64,000 bases of DNA from CAWANP01 sp963783445 (lineage in GTDB: Bacteria; Chloroflexota; Anaerolineae; JAAYZQ01), in assembly GCA_963783445.1 (NCBI GenBank), contig CAWANP010000004.1, positions 310,001 through 374,000 of the forward strand, read 5' to 3'. Position numbers and translations under genes: made by a program. The notes below the pieces were generated by a model, which saw nothing but the letters and a program-made list of their open reading frames with translations, was not told the DNA's origin and ran no database searches. Of this stretch, positions 17,801 to 26,599 are shown piece after piece; the first letter of the stretch is position 1, and each line of letters opens with the position of its first letter.

Positions 17801-20800
17801 CGGCCTCATCCTGGGGCATCCTGGCCACGGCCCGGTCCAGGTCGGAAAGGGCCCCTGGCAGATCGCCCCCGGCCAGTCTGGCCTCGCCCCGGTAGTACAG
17901 GGCCAGTACGTCATCAGGGTTCAGATCGACGGCCCGCTCATAGTCAGCCAGGGCCGCATCGAGATCGCCCTGTGCGGCGCGAGCCAGGCCGCGGCTGCGG
18001 AACGCGGAGGCGCTGTCAGCGCCGGTTGCGGGTGCCTCGGTCTCGACGCCAATGGCGGCCTGGTCTTGTGTCCCGGCATAGATGGCAATCGCCTCGTCAT
18101 AGTCGGCTATCGCCGGGTCCAGGTCACCCTGGCCAGCAAAGGCATCCCCCCGTTGATGGTATGCCCTGGCCTTCCCGGCGCCAGGAGGAGAGAGGGCGAT
18201 GGCCTGGTCATAGTCGGCCATGGCTGCCTCCAGGTTGCCCTGGGCGCTCAGGGCCTGTCCCCTGCTCAGGTGAGCGGCCGCATCCTGGACATCGATATTC
18301 ACGGCCCGGGCATAGTCTTCGAGGGATCTTGCCTCGTCGCCGAACAGAGAAAGGACCAGCCCCCGGCTCCTGTAAGCGGTCGCATTCCTGGGAGCGAGGG
18401 CGATGGCCTGGTCATAGTCAGCTAGCGCTTCCTCGAGCTGCTCGAGGTCGGCCCTGGCCAGGCCCCTATCGGTGAGGATCGCCGCCCGGTCAGCCGCAAA
18501 GGGCGCCGACTCGGGCAGCAGGGCCAGGGCCCGATCATAGTCGGCCAGGGCCGCTTCCGCTTCGCCCATGGCGCTCCTGGCCAGGCCCCGATAGTGGAAG
18601 GCGGCCGCATTCTGGGGATTGAGGGCCACGGCCTCGTCGCAGTCGGCAATGGCCCCTTCGGCGTCACTCTGGTCGTAGCGCGCTAGCCCCCGCCGCGTGT
18701 AGGCGGCGGCGTCCTGCGGATCCAGGGCAATGACCTCGTCAAAGTCGGCGATGGCTGCCTCTGTGTCACCTAGACAGGCGTTGGCCAGGCCCCGGTTGTA
18801 GTGCGTCGTGGGATCGTGGGGATCCTGCGCGCTGGCCAGGCCAAAGTGGTGTACGGCGGACCTCAGGTTGCCGCGGGCAACGAAAGCGAGCCCCAGGTTC
18901 ACGTGGGCAGCCGTATAGTCGGGATCGAGTTCTACAGCCCGGTTCAGGTCGGCAATGGCCTCACCCAGTTCGCCCAGGTCAAAGCGGGCCAGTCCTCGGC
19001 TGTTGTAGGCTTCCGCGTCCTGGGGGTCGGCGTCGAGCACCGCGCTATAGTCGGCGATGGCGCCCTCCAGATCGCCAAGATCTGAGCGCAACAGGCCCCG
19101 GCTTTGGTAGGCCGCCGCCTGATGGCGGTCCAGCAGGATCGCCCGGTCATAGTCGGCAATGGCCGCCTCCAGATCACCCTGGCCGGCGCCGGCCAGGCCG
19201 CGCCTGTGGTAAGCCGTCGAGCACCTGGCATCCAGAGCGATGGCGCGATCATAGTCGGCGATGGCCTTTTCAAAGTCCTCGCGGCCGGCAAAGGCGCTGC
19301 CCCGGTCGGCATAGAGGATCGCATCCCCCGGCCTGAGGGCAATGGCCTGGTCCAGGTCGGCAATAGCCGCGGCCCATGCGCCCTGGCGGGTGTGAGCCAG
19401 CGCGCGCCGGTGAAAGACTTTGGCGTTTCGGGAACCAAGGCGCATCGCTTCGTCGAAATCGGCGATTGCCGGGTCCCAGTTGCCCAGCGCCTGGTGGGCC
19501 AGGCCGCGCTGGTAGTAGCTCTCCGCCTGCTGGCCCTCGAGCCCCAGGGCTCGATTCAGGTCGTCCAGAGCAGAGCCCGGATCGCCCAGCGCGTGATGGA
19601 CGAGCCCACGGTCCCCGTGGGCCGCGGCTTTCTCCGGGCCGTCGGAATAGCAGGCCAGGGCCTGGTTCAGATCGGCCAAGGCTCCCTGCAGATCACCCTT
19701 GGAGCGGCGCAGATTCCCCCGGCTGTGGTAGGCGGCGGCGAATTCGCTGTCAAGGGCAAGGGCCCGGCTAAAGTCCGCCTGCGCTTGTTCGAATTCACCT
19801 TGCTCCGCGCGCGCCCGTCCCCGGTTGAAATAGGCACGGGCCCAGGTATGCACGCGGGACTCACCCAGCGTATCGCCAGCAGATTCGTGCAGCGTCCCCT
19901 TGGCATAGCCGGCGATGGCCCGATCATAGTCGGCGATGGCCTCTTCCAGGTCGCCCTGGGCAGCGCGAGCTAGCCCTCGCCGGTTGTAGGCGTCGGCACA
20001 TAGCGGATCCAGGCCGATGGCCAGGTCATAGTCGGCGATGGCCGCCTCCAGATCGCCGGCCGCCTTGCGGGCATCGCCCCGGTCATAGTAGGCTGCGCTA
20101 AGCTCTGGATCCAGCCGGATCGCCTGTGAATGGTCGGCAATGGCTGCATCCCTGTCGCCCAGGGCGCAGCGCGCCAGGCCCCGCCGGTGGTGGGTCTTGG
20201 CCCGGTCCGTATCGCTGGTAAAGAGGGAGAGAGCCAGACCATAGTCAGGGAGGGCGGCCTGCGGGTCACCCTGGGCGTGGCAGGCCCAGCCCCGGTAATA
20301 ATAGGCGCGGGCCAGGTCAACAGCTCCAGCGTCATTGAACGGCGTCCCAGTGGAGGGGGTTCCCTCCCCTGGCGCCCCATCAGCCGCCAGGGCAATGGCC
20401 TGGTCCAAATCGGCAATGGCCGCGGCCCATTCGTCCAGACCGGCCAGGGCCAGCGCGCGCTCGTAGCAGGAGGCCGCATCCGCCGGGTCGAGACTCATGG
20501 CCATCGCATAATCGTCGACAGCTGCCGCCAGGTTACCATTGGCCTTATGCGCCTCACCGCGATTCCGGTAGGCGGCGGCCATGTCCGGATCCAGACGGAT
20601 CGCCCGGTCAAAGTCGGCGATGGCATCCGCCAGATCCTCCTGGGCCCGCTGGACGACGCCCCGCTGATTGTAGGCCATGGCTCGCTCCGGCCCGCGGGGC
20701 AGCAGGGCAATGGCCCGGCTATAATCGGAGAGGGCCTCATCCAGTTCTCCCAGGTCAAAGCGGGCTTCCGCCCGCCGGTAGTGACCGTGCGCGTTCCGGG

Positions 20801-23800
20801 GATCAAGGGCGATGCCCTGGCCATAGTCCGCGGCGGCCACGGCCAGGTTGCCCTGGGCGCGGTACACGTCGCCGCGGCTGAGATAGGCGGCGGCATCCTG
20901 GGGGTTCAGGACGGCGACCGTCGAATAGTCGGCGATGGCGGCTTCGAGATTGCCCAGGTCAAAATGGGCCGTTCCCCGATCATAGTAAACGCTCGCGTCC
21001 TGCGGCTCGAGGGCGATGGCCTGGGCATAGTCGGCGACCGCTCCTTCCGCGTCAGCCTTGGCATGGCGGGCCAGGCCGCGGTGGTGGTAGGCCGCCGCAT
21101 CCTGAGGGATCAGGGCAATGACCCGGGTAAAGTCGGCAATGGCTGCTTCCAGGTCCTCCTGGTCCTGCCGGCCCAGACCCCGGCTAAAGTAGGCCGCCGC
21201 ATCCCTGGGCTGGAGCGCGATCACTTTGCTATAGTCGGCGATGGCCTCGTCCAGTTTTCCCAGGCGAGAAAGGGCCAGGCCGCGGCTATAGTAGGCGCTC
21301 GTATGCTCAGGATTCTGGGAGATGGCCTGCGAATAATCGGCCATCGCTGCCTTGGGGTCGCCCTGAAGCCAGAGGGCCAGGCCCCGGCTGCAGTAGACCA
21401 TCGCCTGGTCATCCTCCGGAGTATTCTCGTCAAAGAGGGCAACGGCCCGATCATAGTACGCGACCGCGGCTTCCTGGTCCTCCAGTTTGGAAAAGACCAG
21501 CCCACGGCGGTACAGGGCCATGGCCCGGGCAGAATCATACCGCGAGCCGGCGGGGAAAAGGGTGATGGCCTGGTCAAAATCGGCGGCGGCCTCTGTGTAG
21601 CGGCCCTGGGCATAGTGGGTCTGGCCTCGTTTGCAATGCGCGTCCGCGCGCACCGCGTCCGCGCGCACAGCGTCCGCGCGCACAGCGTCCGCGTCCAGCG
21701 CATCTTCGCGGGCAGAGTCCGTACCGCCCGGGGCCTCGTCGCGGATGCCGCCCGGGTCGAGCAGAGCGAGGGCCCGGTCATAGTCCGTGACGGCGGTCTC
21801 CAGATCCCCCTGCGTCTGGCGTACCAGCGCCCTGCGGCTGTAGAGTTCGGCCTTCTGGGCGTCGTGGGGCGCGCCTTCGGGCAGCAGCGCGATGGCCCTG
21901 GAATAGTCGGCAATGGCCAGACCAAATTCCCCTTGCTGAAAGTGAGCCAGCCCCCGCTCGCTGAGCACATCCGCCTTCTCGACACGATAGGGGCCTTCGT
22001 CGGGCAGGAGGGCATTGACCTCCTCCAGGTCGGCGATGGCCGCTGGCAGGTTGCCGAGGGCAGCCTCTGCCTTGCCGCGGTCGTGATAGGCGGCGCTGTT
22101 CTGGGGTTCAAGGGCGATCACCTGGCTCAGATCCGAGATGGCCGCCTGCAGGTGGCCCTGGGCACGGTGTATCGATCCCCGCTGCTGGTAGGCAGTCGCG
22201 TGCAGCGGCTCGAGAGCAATCACCATCGTAAGATCGGCGATGGCGGCTTCCGCATCGCCCAGGTCCCTGTAGGCCAGCGCTCGCTGGTAGCAGGCAGCCG
22301 CGTCCTGGCCATCCAGCTCGATGGATCGCGTCAGGTCCTCGATGGCCGCCGCCAGGGTTCCCTGGTCATGGTGGGCGCAGCCCCGCTCGCGGTAGGCGAT
22401 GGCCGACTGCGGGTTCAAGGCGATGGCCCGGTCATAGTCGAAAATCGCCCCGGCCAGATCGCCCTGGGCGCGGCGGGCCGAGCCCCGGTTGCGGAAGGCA
22501 GCCCCATAGTGGGGGATGAGGGCGACGGCCTGATCATAGTCGGCCAGGGCGGCCTTCAAGTTGCCGAGCGCCGCGTTTGCCAGGCCGCGGTTGTGGTAGG
22601 CCGTGGCATGCCGGGGATTCATGCCAATGGCCCGGCCATAGTCCAAAACCGCCGCATCCAGGTCACCCAGGTCAAAGCGCGCCTGGCCCCGCTTGTTGTA
22701 GGCGGACACTTTCTCCGGGCCATCGGGCAGGTACGCGATGGCCAGCGAATAGTCAGCAACGGCAGCTTCCGGATCGCCCTGGGCCAGGTGTGCGTGGCCG
22801 CGGTCGCTGTAGGCGACAGCGCAATTGGGATCCAGGGCGATGGCCCGATCATAGTCGGCCAGGGCGGCCTCCAGGTCGCCCTGATCCCAGCGGACCAGGC
22901 CCCGGCTGTGGTAGGCCTGGGCGCTGGTTGGGTCCAGGGAGATGGCCTGGTCGTAATTGCTGACCGCGGCTGCCAGATCGCCCTGGGCACAGTGGGCAAG
23001 GCCACGGTGAAGGTAGGCCGCCGCCAACTGTGGATCGAGGGCAATGGCCCGCGAGAAATCTTCAATCGCCGCCTCGAGATCACCCATCTCGCGGTAGGCC
23101 ATGCCACGGCTGTCATAGGCCCCGGGCTCGCGGGGGTTCAGGGAGATGGCCAGGTCATAGTCAGCGAGCGCCGCTTCCAGGTCGGCCAGGGCCGCGTGGG
23201 CCTGCCCCCGGCCGGCGTGGATCAGGCTCTTGCCGACGCCAAAGGGCTTGCGCTGTCGCGGGTACCCGGTGACACTGCCCGGGATGCTGTCGGGAAAGAA
23301 GTCCACAGCCTGATCGTAGTCGCTCATACTCATGTCTAGGTCACCCCGTGCAAAGTGGGCCCGCGCCCGGTCATAGTAGGCCACAGCCAGGTCTGCGCTG
23401 GGCAGATTGGCATGGCCATACAGTTCCAGCGCCCGCTCATAATCGGCGATGGCCTCGTCCAGCGCGCCCTGCTCGTGGCAGGCCCGGCCGCGCGTGTGGT
23501 GGGCCAGCGCCGTACCCCAATCAGATTGGCTATCGCCGGCCAGATCCATCGACGCAGTATCAGCATGGAGGGCGATGGCCCTATCGCAGTCGGCGATGGC
23601 CTCGTTCAGCAGTCCGGGCTCATAGCGCGCCTGGCCCCGTAGGCTCAGAACAAGCGCTCTTTGGGGGCCATCCGGATAGAGGTCGATGGCCCGGTCATAG
23701 TCGGCCATGGCCGCCCGCAGATCGCCCGCCAGTTGGTGGGCGTGGCCGCGCCCCTGGCAGGCGGCCGCGTCATCGGGGCTGAGGGCCAGCACCCGCGTAT

Positions 23801-26066
23801 AGTCGTCGATGGCGGCAGTCAGATTGTTCTGGCTCAGGTGAGCCTGGCCTCGATAGTGCAGGACCATGGCATCGCGGGGGTTCAGGGCGGCAGACCGGTC
23901 ATAGTCCGCAATGGCTGCCTCCAGTTTGCCCAGGTCATGCCAGGCCCGTGCCCGCTGGTAGTAGGCCGTCGCATCCTGGGGGCGGAGCGCAAAGACCTCG
24001 CTCAAGTCAGTTATGGCCGCCTCCAGATCGCCCAGCTCGTAGCGCGCCAGCCCCCGGCTGTAGTAGGCGTTGGCCTCGTCAACGGCATCGGGACCACGGT
24101 TGGGCGCGCAACCAGATGCCGCCGCGGGCGCGCCCTTTGAGAAGCGGGCAATGGCCTGGCCATAGTCGGCGACGGCGGCCTCTCGGGCGCCCTGAGCATA
24201 GTGGGCGTCGGCTCGCTTCTGGTAGGCCGCCGCATTGCGTCGATCCAGCTCAATGGAGCGGCCATAGTCGGCGATGGCAGCATCCAGATCACCCTGAATC
24301 ACGTGCGCCAGGCCGCGGCTGTACCAGGCCCTGGCATCGTCGGGATTGAGGTGGATGGCCCGGCCAAAGTCGGCCAGGGCGGGACCGGCGTCACCCCGAT
24401 CGCGGTAGGCCCGGCCGCGGCTGCAATAGGCGGTTGCCGCGGCACGGCCGCCAGAGGTACCTGGCTGGGCATCCTCCCCGCAAAGGTCAATGGCCCGGTC
24501 GAAATCGGCCACGGCCGCCTGCCAGGCGCCCAACTGCTGCTGCGCCAGTCCCCTGCTGTTGAGAGCGCTGACCCGGTCCACCAGAACCAGTGGTGGTTCC
24601 GGCCCTCCCTCTGGCGCGCCGTCTCCCATCCGGGCCAGAGCCCGATCTAGGTCCTTGATGGCCGCCTCGGACGCCCCCAGCTCGAGCTGTACCCGGCCCC
24701 GGTTGAGGTAGCCCGTATACTCCCCGGAGTTGAGCGCGATGGCCTGCCCATAATCGTCGAGCGAGGCTTGAAGCGCGCCCCGCGCCCGGTGGACGAGGCC
24801 CAGCCGGTTGTAGAGGCCGCAATGAGGATAGCCGCGGAGCGCGGCCATCAGCAGGTGCACCTCCGCTGCGAGTTCATTCCGCTCCCCGGCGCCAAGGGCC
24901 AGCTCGAATAGGGCCAGCATCTGCGTCCCGGCATCCCATTGGGCCTGCTGTCTGGCGGGCCAGCGGGACGCGGCCGGAGGAGCCGTCAGGAACTTGGCCA
25001 AGGCTTCGGCCGCGCCTGCCGGGTCAACAAGGCCCTCCACCGCCAGGTCCGGATAGTATACCCTGTTGCCGTGCTCGACCACATCCAGCAGCCCAAGGTT
25101 TGCCAGGGCCTGCTCCAGCTCCTTGCGGACCTGCGAGGCTCGCCCTCTGCCTCCGCCCGGTTGGGCCAGGTGCGCGCCATAGTCCAGGACCAGGGCCGAG
25201 GCGGCGCCCACACCGGCGGCGCGAAAGGTCGCCAGGGCTTGTAGTAGGGGCGCCGCGGACGGAACCTGCCCAACCACGCGGCGCCGCACCTCGGCCCACT
25301 TTTGGGCGAGGCTGAGCCCGGCTACGCGCCGCGCCATCTCCTGATCGACGTGGGTTGCGCCCCCGGCCCTCAGGCAGCGCAAGCTGGCCACCACCTGCTC
25401 GGGCGTGCCATCGCCGCCCTCGACAAGCTCGGTTCGGGCCGCATCATCCATCTGGAGTCCAAAAGCGCCCGCGGCCAGGTCCACAAGCCTGCCGGCCAGG
25501 TCCTCGTCGAGGTCAGGCAGTTCAAATACATCAAAGTGGTGGGCATCCAGCCATGCATAACAAGCGTTGAGGACGCGGCCGCTGTGGACCGTGGGAGCGT
25601 CCCCTGCGCCTACGCCCACGGTTGCAACTACATAGACAGCATCGAGCCCGCCCAGGACGGCCATGACCTCGTTCAAGCGGGCAGGGCCATCGTCGTCCTC
25701 CAGGTAGGCGGCCAGATCGTCAAAGAGGAGCAACAGCGGCGCGCTAGCCGTGGCCTTGATCTCTTGCAGGCGGTGGCGCAGCGCCTCGATGGTCTGCAGC
25801 CGGAAGGCCGGGCCGGGGGCGTACAGCCGGTCAGCGGCTACCTGGCCGCCGGCGACGGTTCGCCGCAGCAGTTCGATGACCTCGCGCGTCTTGCCCGACC
25901 GGGCAGGGCCGGTGATGGCCAGCAACCTGAAGTCCGGGTCCAGTCCCGTCGAACCAATCAGGCCCCGGTCCAGCCAGTTGACCTGCCCGCCGCGTCCCGA
26001 ACACCGGCGGATGTCATCCGCCGGTACGGGCTGCAGCGCTTCGAGCCTTGCTTGTCTGCGTCTCAT
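14844..26066 (-). CDS. Giant STAND-like NTPase with about 90 tetratricopeptide repeats (3740 aa)
   Basis: One uninterrupted 11.2-kb frame. Residues about 1-270 form a P-loop NTPase with ITGPARSGKT (Walker A, 51-60) and LLLLFDD (Walker B, 111-117). Residues about 255-350 resemble a helical/winged-helix region (LGLLDVVEHGNRVYYP), as in STAND/AAA proteins. From about 415 to the end there is an array of 34-residue TPRs of type AYYxRGxAxxxxGDLxAAIADYDxAIALDP, interrupted by a few longer loops rich in Gly/Ala (about residues 490, 1450, 1900 and 2750). I estimate 85-95 repeats; an exact count needs a profile search. There is no signal peptide or transmembrane segment, so it is probably cytoplasmic. 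No effector domain is seen in cis. In known STAND proteins the repeats sense a ligand or partner and the NTPase drives oligomerisation. The frame has no stop despite 11 kb of repeats, arguing for selection. The ATG at 26066 has GAGGA immediately upstream, closer than ideal, so the exact start is uncertain by a few codons. Confidence 0.9.
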   Translation of the reverse strand: MRRRQARLEALQPVPADDIRRCSGRGGQVNWLDRGLIGSTGLDPDFRLLAITGPARSGKTREVIELLRRTVAGGQVAADRLYAPGPAFRLQTIEALRHRLQEIKATASAPLLLLFDDLAAYLEDDDGPARLNEVMAVLGGLDAVYVVATVGVGAGDAPTVHSGRVLNACYAWLDAHHFDVFELPDLDEDLAGRLVDLAAGAFGLQMDDAARTELVEGGDGTPEQVVASLRCLRAGGATHVDQEMARRVAGLSLAQKWAEVRRRVVGQVPSAAPLLQALATFRAAGVGAASALVLDYGAHLAQPGGGRGRASQVRKELEQALANLGLLDVVEHGNRVYYPDLAVEGLVDPAGAAEALAKFLTAPPAASRWPARQQAQWDAGTQMLALFELALGAGERNELAAEVHLLMAALRGYPHCGLYNRLGLVHRARGALQASLDDYGQAIALNSGEYTGYLNRGRVQLELGASEAAIKDLDRALARMGDGAPEGGPEPPLVLVDRVSALNSRGLAQQQLGAWQAAVADFDRAIDLCGEDAQPGTSGGRAAATAYCSRGRAYRDRGDAGPALADFGRAIHLNPDDARAWYSRGLAHVIQGDLDAAIADYGRSIELDRRNAAAYQKRADAHYAQGAREAAVADYGQAIARFSKGAPAAASGCAPNRGPDAVDEANAYYSRGLARYELGDLEAAITDLSEVFALRPQDATAYYQRARAWHDLGKLEAAIADYDRSAALNPRDAMVLHYRGQAHLSQNNLTAAIDDYTRVLALSPDDAAACQGRGHAHQLAGDLRAAMADYDRAIDLYPDGPQRALVLSLRGQARYEPGLLNEAIADCDRAIALHADTASMDLAGDSQSDWGTALAHHTRGRACHEQGALDEAIADYERALELYGHANLPSADLAVAYYDRARAHFARGDLDMSMSDYDQAVDFFPDSIPGSVTGYPRQRKPFGVGKSLIHAGRGQAHAALADLEAALADYDLAISLNPREPGAYDSRGMAYREMGDLEAAIEDFSRAIALDPQLAAAYLHRGLAHCAQGDLAAAVSNYDQAISLDPTSAQAYHSRGLVRWDQGDLEAALADYDRAIALDPNCAVAYSDRGHAHLAQGDPEAAVADYSLAIAYLPDGPEKVSAYNKRGQARFDLGDLDAAVLDYGRAIGMNPRHATAYHNRGLANAALGNLKAALADYDQAVALIPHYGAAFRNRGSARRAQGDLAGAIFDYDRAIALNPQSAIAYRERGCAHHDQGTLAAAIEDLTRSIELDGQDAAACYQRALAYRDLGDAEAAIADLTMVIALEPLHATAYQQRGSIHRAQGHLQAAISDLSQVIALEPQNSAAYHDRGKAEAALGNLPAAIADLEEVNALLPDEGPYRVEKADVLSERGLAHFQQGEFGLAIADYSRAIALLPEGAPHDAQKAELYSRRALVRQTQGDLETAVTDYDRALALLDPGGIRDEAPGGTDSAREDALDADAVRADAVRADAVRADAHCKRGQTHYAQGRYTEAAADFDQAITLFPAGSRYDSARAMALYRRGLVFSKLEDQEAAVAYYDRAVALFDENTPEDDQAMVYCSRGLALWLQGDPKAAMADYSQAISQNPEHTSAYYSRGLALSRLGKLDEAIADYSKVIALQPRDAAAYFSRGLGRQDQEDLEAAIADFTRVIALIPQDAAAYHHRGLARHAKADAEGAVADYAQAIALEPQDASVYYDRGTAHFDLGNLEAAIADYSTVAVLNPQDAAAYLSRGDVYRAQGNLAVAAADYGQGIALDPRNAHGHYRRAEARFDLGELDEALSDYSRAIALLPRGPERAMAYNQRGVVQRAQEDLADAIADFDRAIRLDPDMAAAYRNRGEAHKANGNLAAAVDDYAMAMSLDPADAASCYERALALAGLDEWAAAIADLDQAIALAADGAPGEGTPSTGTPFNDAGAVDLARAYYYRGWACHAQGDPQAALPDYGLALSLFTSDTDRAKTHHRRGLARCALGDRDAAIADHSQAIRLDPELSAAYYDRGDARKAAGDLEAAIADYDLAIGLDPLCADAYNRRGLARAAQGDLEEAIADYDRAIAGYAKGTLHESAGDTLGESRVHTWARAYFNRGRARAEQGEFEQAQADFSRALALDSEFAAAYHSRGNLRRSKGDLQGALADLNQALACYSDGPEKAAAHGDRGLVHHALGDPGSALDDLNRALGLEGQQAESYYQRGLAHQALGNWDPAIADFDEAMRLGSRNAKVFHRRALAHTRQGAWAAAIADLDQAIALRPGDAILYADRGSAFAGREDFEKAIADYDRAIALDARCSTAYHRRGLAGAGQGDLEAAIADYDRAILLDRHQAAAYQSRGLLRSDLGDLEGAIADYSAVLDADPQDAEAYNSRGLARFDLGELGEAIADLNRAVELDPDYTAAHVNLGLAFVARGNLRSAVHHFGLASAQDPHDPTTHYNRGLANACLGDTEAAIADFDEVIALDPQDAAAYTRRGLARYDQSDAEGAIADCDEAVALNPQNAAAFHYRGLARSAMGEAEAALADYDRALALLPESAPFAADRAAILTDRGLARADLEQLEEALADYDQAIALAPRNATAYRSRGLVLSLFGDEARSLEDYARAVNIDVQDAAAHLSRGQALSAQGNLEAAMADYDQAIALSPPGAGKARAYHQRGDAFAGQGDLDPAIADYDEAIAIYAGTQDQAAIGVETEAPATGADSASAFRSRGLARAAQGDLDAALADYERAVDLNPDDVLALYYRGEARLAGGDLPGALSDLDRAVARMPQDEAASAELLSSRGFARYAGGDLVGASEDYDQALSLDPMLGVVYRNRSLIHCAEGDPDAAVMDCDRALVLDPEDAAAYYDRGLALHEQGAYALAIADYDQAIALCPEGGYHAAHKAVAHIHRGLAHEAQGEQAAALDDFTRAISLFPGDKAKGASHCAEQAAAYYHRGLARYRQGNVDRSIADLTRALSLYAGDVGEGGAGCALNGLSIGVYGRLTTDADRAAAYSSRALAYASRGDLRAALADYGQAISFYTGSAAHAAAEADAYHGRGLARVALGQADLALRDHGQAIALDPRPSFYQSRGQAHYALGHWTDAIADHSEALALDPELAIAYSSRGRAYQGLGDLDAALADHNRAIALAPHDPTPYRYRGLTHLANDEADAAIADYDRAIALNPQDPALYNHRGAAHEAQGNLKAAIADYDRAIALDPEAAAAYHKRALARHAQGDQVAAIADSDQALALLSGGAVSAASGDTSEADILTDRGRIHAERNDLRAAIADYDQAIVLDLEHVDAYLNRGIARAMLGDLGAAVADYDRVIALDSLHAGAYYQRGLAQAKQGKTAQAIASLGQAISLFPGGHERASAYNQRGLACLEQDQPAAAIADFDQAIALDPRYAAAYHNRGRARYAQGDLPGAVADYDRAIACDPRETAYHNSRGLVRYDQGNLDAAISDYSRAIALDPHYSPAFYNRGVARSELGAMPAAITDYTRAVVYYQDGADKAMAYNNRGNAHYAEGDLESAISDYSKAISLNPRDATIFYNRGNAHKARGNLRAAIADYDQAIVLNPEDATAFNNRGNVRYSLGSLEEAIDDYGQAIALSGDGLEKATAYNNRGLACVARGDLDEAIADYDQAIVLLPAGPDRATVYNNRGLAHKARGDLAAAIADYNEAVAQNPNDAAVYGNRGNARFDEGYVGAAIADYDRALALNPLDATAYYNRALALRMNQERERAVDDLEQVLDMTSDPDLKDKAERQLEELNKKLSVWGRWYL
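21640..21699. repeat. 15-bp tandem microrepeat inside the giant TPR gene
   Basis: GCGTCCGCGCGCACC/A occurs at 21640, 21655 and 21670, with a partial fourth copy at 21685. On the coding strand it gives a repeated pentapeptide (DAVRA) in a loop between two TPRs. A unit length divisible by three means copy-number change would keep the frame. Confidence 0.85.
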
Positions 26067-26188
26067 TCCTCACCAGCCCACATAGTTCGTCCTGGTCGTT
26101 GATGTCGCTGTTGTCGGTGCTCTGGCGCCGGTCAGGTCCATGTCGAAAGGAACGCCATAAACCCTGTGTTTGGCCACGGAACAACTGC

Positions 26189-26217
26189 ATTATATCATAA
26201 GAGGCGGGAAAACGCAA
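26189..26217 (-). promoter_or_regulatory. Sigma70-like promoter for the giant TPR gene
   Basis: On the - strand TTGCGT (26217-26212), 17-base spacer, TATAAT (26194-26189). The leader would be about 115 bases. The gap 26067-26599 otherwise holds only two hairpins (26363-26404 and 26539-26567). Confidence 0.5.
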
Positions 26218-26362
26218 GGAAACCAGTGCAAGATGCACAGAAATGATAAATTTAATAATTTCCCCGATGGTAGCAAGCTAAACAGTCAGATGCGAGGCTG
26301 CAGCTCGTCTGAGACTTTGCCCGTTTCCCCGCTTCGCCGCAGACAGGTCCCCCCGGGATCAG

Positions 26363-26404
26363 AAAGAGGACTGCCAGTCCCAGGAAGGACTGGCAGTCCT
26401 CTTT
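26363..26404. terminator. Perfect 18-bp hairpin
   Basis: AAAGAGGACTGCCAGTCC pairs perfectly with its complement across a 6-base loop. The A-run at one end and T-run at the other make it a plausible terminator in both directions. It separates the GTPase gene from the TPR gene. Confidence 0.75.
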
Positions 26405-26538
26405 GGCCACAATCACGAAACGGTTCAGATCTTGGCGGGCACCGGCGACCTGGCCGGCGGCAAGAGCGAGGCTTCTCCTCCGGGCCATCTCAGCCACTGC
26501 CTCTGCCGGTCTGGTTGGGTTCGGCCGTCTCAAGTGGG

Positions 26539-26567
26539 ATCTTTCAGGTGCGTTGCACCTGAAAGAT
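26539..26567 (-). terminator. 13-bp hairpin after the GTPase stop
   Basis: ATCTTTCAGGTGC-GTT-GCACCTGAAAGAT, perfect arms, about 33 bases beyond the stop of the - strand GTPase gene. Confidence 0.55.
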
Positions 26568-26599
26568 GGTGGCGGGATGTCCGATGTCTGGCAGCGCCC

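Noticed and set aside
20130..23339. A 1069-codon open frame on the + strand, opposite the giant TPR gene
   Set aside because: It is the mirror of a repetitive high-GC coding strand; the translation is a periodic Gly/Val/Ile-rich pattern with no domain, and the TPR frame on the other strand is clearly real. The same holds for the 493-codon + frame at 14895-16376.
26014..26238. A 74-codon - strand frame overlapping the start of the giant TPR gene
   Set aside because: No ribosome site and no conserved pattern; it crosses the presumed promoter and leader.
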